Position numbers and translations under genes: made by a program. From NCBI GenBank assembly GCA_964023275.1, contig OZ029916.1:44926080-44990079 (forward strand): a stretch of DNA of 64,000 nucleotides, read 5' to 3'. The notes beneath the pieces were generated by a model that saw nothing but the letters and a program-made list of their open reading frames with translations, did not search any database and was not told the origin of the DNA. The stretch is from Norana najaformis. Taxonomy: Eukaryota; Annelida; Clitellata; Crassiclitellata; Hormogastridae. Position 1 is the first letter of the stretch, and each line of letters starts with the position of its first letter. Below, one piece after another: positions 1 to 9,500 of this stretch.

Positions 1-336
1 AACCTGGAAATTTGGTGACGGTGCATGAGAAAACCCGGCCTAAGTCGGCGAAATTCGCAATTGGTTTTAATGCTGCATTAGGCTGAATGTCTGAATCCCT
101 GAAAGTGATGAAAATGCAAAATAAACCCAATTCCTGAAAACGGTTTTTCTACCAAGTGGCCAAGATCTCTGAAAGTAATATGGCCTAGCTGGCCAATCTC
201 CTGATTAGTATATCAAGAAAATATGTCAAAATTCCTAAAAGTTAGATTTGCACAAATAATTTTGTTTTCTCTCAGAAAATAGATTTCAGAGATCTAGTCG
301 AAATTAAATTTCAGGGATTGGGGTTTTGAGGATTCA

Positions 337-400
337 TTGGTGGGATTTGAACTCCCAACCTCTGGGTTGACACTCCAGCAAGTTAACCACCAGACAATAG
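337..400 (-). repeat. tRNA-derived SINE-like fragment
   Basis: Read on the minus strand it has an A-box-like GTGGTTAACTTGCTGG and a B-box-like GAGTTCAAATCCC, ending in CCCACCA as a tRNA acceptor arm would. It lies in the STAM intron before the first visible exon. No convincing cloverleaf, so a SINE head rather than a working tRNA. Confidence 0.5.
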
Positions 401-483
401 TGCTCTCATTGACTAGAAGAAGCACTCTTGCAAGCTACTTACAATGCTTTTTAAATTGCTGTTTTGCATTAAATTACTTGCAG

Positions 484-568
484 AGAAGGCAACAAATGAG
501 TTGAACACAACCGAGGATTGGGGTCTAATCCTCGATATCTGTGATCGAGCCAAGCAGTCCTCCAGCGC
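484..568 (+). CDS. STAM: STAM coding exon: start of VHS domain
   Basis: Preceded by TTGCAG and followed by GTAAGT. Encodes [20 protein letters not shown], the first helices of the VHS domain. Entry phase 1 (the missing upstream exon supplies one base of a Glu codon), exit phase 2. Confidence 0.93.
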
Positions 569-3500
569 GTAAGTATCGTAACGACAATGATTGACTGACT
601 GACTGAGCAAACTGATCGAATCTTATCAGAATGGTCTGATTTGATCTTAAATCTTCATCTTCCAGAATCTGTATCTTGTACCATTCGCAAGGGAGTCTTG
701 GATGATGAGGTCAACATGTGCTGCAGATTTTTTTGACTGTCATTGTTCCTCATCTGTGGAGGAATGAAGACAAAGGATATCACAGAGAAACACACAGTTG
801 CATTTAAGTGCATATCTGTTTCTGTTTCTGACTTTTTTGAATGTGTTTCTGTTTGTGACTTTTTGAATCTGTTTCTGTTTCTGACTTTTTTGAACCTGTT
901 TCTGTTTCTGACTTTTTTTAATCTGTTTCTGTTTGTGACTTTTTTAATGTTTCTGATTCTGACTTTTTTGAATCTGTTTCTGTTCCTGACTTTTTGAATC
1001 TGTTTCTGTTTCTTACTTTTTTGAATCTGTTTCTGTTTCTGACTTTTTTGAATCATCTGTTTCTGACTTTTTTGAATCTGTTTCTGTTTTTTGACTTTTT
1101 TGAATCTGTTACTGTTTCTAACTTTTTGCAAATCGATTTTTGTTTCTGACGAACATATTTCTGTAAAACAACGGATCAGAAGAAGACAGTAGTGAAACAC
1201 AACAAAATGACTGTCTGCTTCTTGTTGAAGTTTAAGAGGTGTTTCAAGAACCATCTTGCACCAGGACTAAGTTACTGTTTCATCAAAGACAGCTCGAGAA
1301 CATTTTCATCCTATCTTAAATGCATCTTTTCAGATCTGCTTGATAGCCATGTTTTACCACCATGTGAGGTTTTTACCAGGTGCTATATAAATAGAGCTAG
1401 ATACATACAAATTATTTATTCTTTGTTTTGGTTTCAGAGCCAAGGATTGCTTGAAATCAATAATAAAACGACTTAATGATCGAGTACCCTTTGTTGCACT
1501 CCAAGCGTTAACGGTGAGTTTTACAACTTTTAGAACAATGTGTGAAAAGCTGCACTGGAATTAAATGAAGCTTCTGCAGCTGTGGCAATGATTTCGCTTT
1601 TTTATGCGTTTTACTTTTCTGTGCTTTAGGTTTTGAGACGTTAACAATTTGAATGCCTTAAACTGTTGCCATTTCAATGCCTTTATCATTTTAGTGCATT
1701 CAGCATTTTAATTCATTTAACGTTTTAATATAAGTGCTATGTAATGTAATATAATTTCTTCAGTTTTAATGTTTTTTAACTTCTAACTGTTCAACTTTTA
1801 GTGGTTTTCTGTATTTTCTAATGCTGTCACTTTTTTATGTTTTTAACTTTTAACTTTTTGAAGTCTTCAACTCTTTAATGCTTTTAATTTCTGCCTTTTC
1901 GACGCCCTTCAGCTTCTCCTGTTTCTTTATGTTACTTGGTTTGTTTGTGTGTTGACTGTGTTGTTTATTATTGCTTAGCTTCTGAGTGCTTGTGTCAAAA
2001 ACTGTGGTCACATATTCCACTTGGAAATTGCATCACGTGACTTCATCAATGAGTGCAAGTCACTGATCGGTGAAAAGGTGTGTAGAGGCCTTCTTTTAAT
2101 TAATTCATTCATTCATTCACTCACTCACTCACATATTCACTCACTCATTCGTTTGCTTGACTTGTTCTGTTCCAACGTTCATGTCTGCCATAGCCTGACA
2201 TGTGTTTTTTGCCCTACTGGATTTTGACCAGGGATCTCTGGTGGATTAAGAGTTTGTTGGTGGATTCACTTGAATCACCCATTGACTGATGCCTTTTTCA
2301 TTATGATAACGGCCCTGTAGAAGTCATTAGATTGAATTAGATTAGACCTTAAGATAATTTTGTTGGGAAAAGTCACTGATCGGTGAAACGAGGATGACCG
2401 GTTTCTGTTTCATTTTTGGCTGCCAAATTAGCCAACTGTTGCGCTTTGAAAATTGAACAAGGGTTTTTTGTTTTTTGTTTTAGGCTCATCCTAAAGTTGC
2501 GCTGCAGTTGAAATTGTTAATAAAATCCTGGGCAGAAGGAGAATTTAAGTCAGATTCTTCGCTCAGGTAGATTTTAATCGTCACCATTTCAGAATCTAAA
2601 ATCTGTTAGTATTTGTTCTGTCAGTTGTTATTTTGACATACGTTCTTTGTTTCTCTTGGAGAAGTGGATTTTAACTTATCTCCAATTATTCTGACTTTAA
2701 TTTATAGACTTATACACTAGGACCTTCTTATGTAATTTGAACTACATCAAGTACACCGAAGCCTCTTTAGAACCCTCGTCATTATAATATGAATTCTGGT
2801 GTAACGTGTTCAGATTCTTGGATCCCAAATCTAGTTAGGCTTTAGAAAACGACCTCAATGTAAGATGGTATTGATGTGGCTTCCAAAGGTAACATTATAA
2901 TGAGCTTCTAGGAGGCATGATAGTGTAGTGGTAAGCATGATTTGAACCTCTGACCTTTCAGTTGGCAGTCAAGTCAACTGATAGGTCAGAGGTTAAAATC
3001 CCTGCCATGGCAAAAACTTGTTTAAAGGCTTCTGCTGCACTTGCGCCCTCAAGCGAACTTAAGATGAGTACTCTGACCGCACACGGTCAGTTGGAAAATC
3101 CAGCCGCAAGGGAGAGGACGGGCTACCTGCCTTGTGCTGTGGCTAAGAAAGTGAAGTTGCCAGTGCTTCAAATCCAAGGCTGTCTCGAGGTTAGCTCAAG
3201 AGACTGCGCTTCTTCTTCTGGTGTATTATATTTTAAGAAGCTGCTTTATAGCAAGGTTTAATTCTGGAACATAATTCTGCTGAAAAACCACGCTGGACCA
3301 ACCAATGCACAAGGTGTGCATTTTCGGTTTATCTGAAGATACTCTTTATTAGATTTGTCCGGTAGCCATCTTCCAGCACCTCTAGAAGTTCTTGAAACGT
3401 AAAGTTAGAAATGGTGTCTAACGGAGATGTGGCGCTGTATGGTTGCACACGAAAGACTGCTCGTTAATAAATTTAACAGGAATTGAATTTCCGAATGCGT

Positions 3501-6500
3501 TTGATGTTGATAAACAAATTGATAATTGTAAAACCATTTAGACCTATAATGACAGGCACATTACACTTTTGTTTTCTCAGTCTGCCTGACTTTGGTTTTA
3601 GTACACCAAAAATGGGAAGTGGCCTCTAGCATATATTTATCCGCTCCTCAGATTTAGATTTACTGTCTTGGTGCATCTAATAAATGCTTTAAACATGGAA
3701 ATAATTAAACAAATAAATTGTAATTGTAATTTTAAATTTATATAGCACCTCTTCAAGCAAAGACTAATCAGTAGCGCTCACTGCACTAGACTTGATGTTA
3801 GAAGTCATTAATGATGTTAAGTGTCATTAAGAACAGAATAGTATCCTGTAAGCGAACATAGCTCAGGTAACTAAAAGACAACTAGAAGAGTCACCAGTGG
3901 CAAGCTCGCGCACACACGCAAAGCCTTACCAACAGATTCCCAACTAGAGTTAAAAGATGATGGCATGTTCTGAAGTCCCGAAATGAATAATATCTGTCTG
4001 TTGTATATTGAGTTGTCATGTAATTTTGAATTTACTGTTGTGTGTATATATGTATGTATCTTTGGTTTTGAATAGCTTAATACCGAGCTTTTATTCAACA
4101 TTGAAGAGCGAAGGCCACAGTTTTGTTCCAGATGAAATTGTATGTGCAGTTTTTGACATGTTTCAGTGTAGCATGAGTTCTGATATAGTGCGCTTATTAT
4201 TATTTGTAAATTAATAACTTCCATCGTGTCAGTGTCTAATGCAAAAAGCATCAACCTTGGCGCACCAAAACCAAGCTGCAATCAGGTCAATATCCAGAAG
4301 ATCAGTCCACTAAGACAGAGAAGAGGCCTATGGTGGATAAGCAATTTGACTGTTGGATGGGACCATGTTGTACACTAGTGATTCTTAAACTTTTTAAGCT
4401 GGCCCATAACTTTATTCTATTGTTCTTGGGGCAGCACTGGTCTATGGACCACCATTTTAAGAACCATTTAAGTTATATTTTACGCAACCTTGTTTTGACT
4501 TGATAGTTGGCATGGCCTCACAAAATAATGTGATTTCTTTATATCTGAAACATTAAATAAAAGCAGTTTCATGAGAAGCAGCTTATTTTTTGGCACAAAT
4601 ATGAGTATATTTATATCTTGGCATTTATACAGTGTCTTTAAAGAAACCGTGAATGCAGCGGCATAAAGGAACATAAGAAAAGTCCAGTATTTTTAAGGTT
4701 TATGACAGATATTTATTTAGTTTTTATTTATTTTAGCCAAAAACTCGAGTGTTCAGCAAAGACCCAAATGTTGTTGCAAGTCAGGAGGAAGAAGAAGACA
4801 TTGCCAAAGGTTAGGAAAGTTCATGATTTTTCTATTATTATTATTTCTGTATGTATTATACACCACTGTCTAATGACAAAGCTTCAATCGATGTTACTGA
4901 GCAATTGTTTAAGAAATTGCTCAGATTCCCTACACAGTAACCATCTTGATCGAGACTTGGACCCACACACTACGTGTTATTACTGTTTTTATTGCACCTT
5001 TTACTGTTACTAAAATTATTGTTTTTTTATATTATTATTATTACCCAAGGTAGGTGTGATCCTTCAGGAATGAAACGAAAATATTTTATTTTGGGTTAGA
5101 ATAATTTTTATCATTATGACTATGATAAAGATGATGATGATGATTCTTGGCTAATAAGTTAATTATTTATTTAGTTAATACCCGTTTTTGTCATTACCCC
5201 TTCAGCCATTGCACTTTCAATGAAAGAAGCTGAGAAACAAAAGTCAAAATCCTCATCCTCGTCATCTCTCTATCCCAACTTCAGCTCAAACTCAACAAGC
5301 AATGCTGCTACGTTGCCAAAGTCGCGAGAACCACAAAAGGTCAGTTGCAGGGTTAAACTAACAACAGCTCCTGCCTTTTAATTATACCATTAATTTTATT
5401 GCTAAGTATTTATTGTTGCTTAGATAGTGTTGTGGTTTGCATGCTGGAATATCAGCCCGGAGATCTGGAGTTTAAATCCCTACCAGAATACACTAGGTGT
5501 GGTCCCTTTATCCATTTGGTTGCAGGGTGGTGGAGACATGTACAGCTATATTAAGTTCAACTTTTTTGGAACTGTACTGCCTCTATCCCCTGCAGGACTT
5601 AAAGCCAGCTGGGGCTGTTGCCGCCTATTCAGGCAGCTGTTACAGCTGATACAATACAGGCCGTCTGAAACAGTAACCATGAGACTGAATAGTTGCCGGT
5701 GCAGAAGGTGTGTATCGATTTATCAAATATTCTGACATGTAGCACTGCGCAGCAAGTTCCTGTATCACTTGTTGATGCATCTCATGCGCTAATTAGGTAA
5801 CATCAGGAGGCATGCTACAACTATGCATTAAGCAGATTCGCATGTAAACGGGTCATGTGTCAAGTATTACTGCACTGTAACAAGGTTATTTTCTAAAGCT
5901 GAACTGAGTTTGGCATCCGTGACCTCTCTTGTGTTACATCAGAAGTCATGTTACATGTTATAGTGAAAGATGTCATAAGGAGGGTTTGATGTACTTGAAA
6001 ACAAAATGCTTCAATTGAATGTTTTAATTTTTTGGTTTGAACAATTGTCCTTGTAAGGTCAAAGCATTGTATGACTTTGAGGCGGCAGAGGACAATGAAC
6101 TAACGTTTAAGGCCGGAGAAATCATTGGTGTCCTTGATGACAGGTAACTGTAGCAATGTTTTGTGTGTGAGAACCAGTGGATTGGTTAACAACATATTTT
6201 ATTCTGTAAAGTTTAATTTGGAGTCAATGCTGCAGGCTTTAAAAATGTAGATATTTGGATGCTATAACGAGAGAAATTATACTGAAGCAAAAAAAAAAAA
6301 AATTTGTAACAGATTTTGTCTTTATAATTTTAAATTTAAAAAAATTGACAAGTTAAATGTTATTTTTTCGTTATAAAGAATAGTATATTACTAGATTTAG
6401 TTTCTGTTAGTTATTATTATTATCATTATCATCATTAGCACATTTATCATTGCTGTACAGATCTGTTTGAAGAATGTTTCTTTTTTCTCTCAGTGATCCA

Positions 6501-9500
6501 AACTGGTGGAAAGGGGTTTCTTGGAGAGGTGAAGGACTCTTTCCAGCAAATTTTGTCTCTCCTGACCTCACTACGACGGGTACGGTCCAGATGCTTTGAT
6601 TTGGAAGAAAATCATTTAGAGCGTATACCTGGGATAGGGTTTATTTATTTTAAAAGTTTATTGTTTTTAATCCCCAATTTAATGCAGCATTTCCTATTCA
6701 ACTGCACTTGTTCAAATTATATTTTAATATTTCAATTATTTTACACTACGTTGTTGAGGCAGAATCAGTAGTGAATTAACAAAATAGTAACAGAACTAGT
6801 AAACTAAGAAGTGAATTGGTCCTCCATCATATCAGGGTCAGTAAATGACTGCTAATGCTTGCAGGGAGGTTAATAAAGGTGTCCTGCTGTTGGAGTGCTG
6901 TGGTTGTGTTTGCACCGTAGATGAATGAACCTGTGACCTCTGGGACCATGCTTCTGAAGAGCTATTATAAAAGGCATTTAAATAAGGGTTTTCATGGTTG
7001 AGCATTCTTAACTCTAGAATGCTCCCAAAAAGTGTAGCAAACGGGGTAGAGCCCCTTAAACAATTAAGTTAAATGGGAATTCTGTTGTGATAGACAGGAG
7101 TGAGAGGCACAGATGTTGACCAAAAAGTCGAAGGTAAATTCATCTAGCGTGCAAACACAACCACGGCACTCGATTGACAGGACACCTTTTTTAACCTCCC
7201 GGCTAGCGTTAGTGCTCATTTACTGAGTCTCGTAATGCATGGGCACTTGTCAGAAGCGAATAAAGATTAATTACTTACTTACGATAGCCAGTACTCAAGT
7301 CTTTGAATTAGTAACTTATTTGTAACTGAATTAGGAAGTAATGATGGCCATTTTCCTATTCTAGTTGATGAACCACCTGAGGAAGAAGTCAAGAAGACTG
7401 AAGAAGTTGAAGTTCCAAAAGTTGTCTGGATTGATGAGGTTATCATTGCATGTGTGCTTGTATGTATCTGGATATTTGTGTGGTGCCTTTTAAGAACCTG
7501 TCAAAGGAACTGATGGAACATGGCTATAGCTGGAACATGGCTATAGCTGGAACATGGCTATAGCTGGAACATGGCTATAGCTGGAACATGGCTATAGCTG
7601 GAACATGGCTATAGCTGGAACATGGCTATAGCTGGAACATGGCTATAGCTGGAACATGACTATAGCTGGAACGTGGCTAGGAAACAGATCTAAAAAGTGT
7701 GCCTTAAGTTTAGCGGAAAATGTTTCAAAGGGCTACTATTCCAGGCTTCTGCAGTGCACAAGTCGTCAAGCAAAAATCCATTACCATTGTCCACTGCAGA
7801 AGTCTGGAATAGTAGCCCTTTTAAACATTTTTGAAGATGGCTAAAGACAAGACAAGAAGTATTATTATTATTACTACAACTACTACTACTATTAGGATAT
7901 CTTTGTTGGCAGAGGACTGGTTTTGATCACTGTTCTTGTGACTGCTTTTTGTTTGTTGAGCAGGAGAAGATCAATCAGACGTTGGCTATGATCCAGAATG
8001 CGGATCCAACGGGAGAGAGGTGTCCAGATCCTCCAGACATGACTGTTCTCGAGGGTCAGTCAGAAATATCTTTCTATAACAGTACCACCAAAGGAGCTGC
8101 ACATATTCAGATTCGTACATTTATGCATACATACATACATAGATACATACATGCATGCATGTGCACATACTTGCATGCATGCGTCTGTATACACAGGTAA
8201 AGCTAAGCATCTACAGGTGCTCATCTTCTCTGATTTGGAGCTGAGGCTGCTAGGAACATATCCCAAAGTCCTGGACATGGGGCCTGTGCATTGATTGACC
8301 TTTCTGCTACCGGAATATTCTGCAGAGGTTCTTCGAAAGGTGCTATATAAATGTACGGATTTATACATTACACTGTGCCACTTCCATATAACTTGTTTAC
8401 CAACTATTAGCTGATTGGTGACAAACGGTATCTTGAATCTTGAGTATCGTCATTTGCACTTCTTTAGGTAGCCATGTGCCAGCCCATGTGTGAGGTTCCC
8501 AAATGTCCTGTATAAATGCGTGGACAGATACTTACATGTACACAGCATACATACAGCCTATGATATCTCTTGGCTGAGCCACGATGCAGAACTGTCCTGG
8601 GCTCTCGTGCATGCCACACCGCTGCCGCGAAGGAATAGAACCGTCTACCAATGTTTCTCCGAAGTTCTAATTCCTTTCCTTCCTTCAAGAAATGCATGAA
8701 AGCTCATTATTTCTCACTGGCTTTCAAACATCTGGATATCTAACTCTTTTCACTTGGCGACTGACTATCCGCGCCTCCGATTCGCATTTCGGTGTGACTG
8801 CACGCGTTACAAATTTTCATAATAATAATACATACATTTATATGCATACAAAATGATGTTGCAACTGTAATTGTAACCAGAAATTTTTTTACCACTGCTT
8901 CGAGATAAACTAATCAGAGATGCTCTTTGAGTTAGCCTTAACAATGTTAAATGTCATTAAGACTCAGATAGTTCGTTAATTTCTGAGTTAACTGTCATCC
9001 AATGTTGTAATGTTTGCCCATTACGATAATTATCTGCCAGGATGTCTAATCCTGGCACCTGATGGCAATGTGATTACCTGATAACCTAGCTTACCATGAT
9101 TTGAATTTACCTGCGTTTACCTGTAAGTGATTAGTTGTCGCGCATGACTGGATTTGTTCTATTTTTTTCCAAAACAGAGGAATGCCGGCAGATGGGTCCG
9201 CTGATTGATCAGGAGTTAGAAAAGATTGACAGGTAAGTTTTACATTCATACGATAACAGTTGACTCATTTAGGCTCGTTTTCAGCACAGTTTTCGAGTTG
9301 TAACTATTGGTATTGTCAGACACATTTCTGCTTTGTGTGGATTTCAGCTGTTTCTGTCTTCAATGCAGTTGTGACTATGGAATTCGGTTTACTTAAAAGT
9401 GACAATCGATTGATGGAATTTAGTTCGTCATGAAATGTTTGATAGCATAATTGGGTTATCACCAGTTAGTTTATTTGGAAATGTTTCAAGGCTTGATTAT

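Noticed and set aside
655-1254. 199-codon Lys/Asn/Arg-rich frame on the minus strand
   Set aside because: It is translated from the 27-bp minisatellite in a STAM intron; periodic, with no domain.
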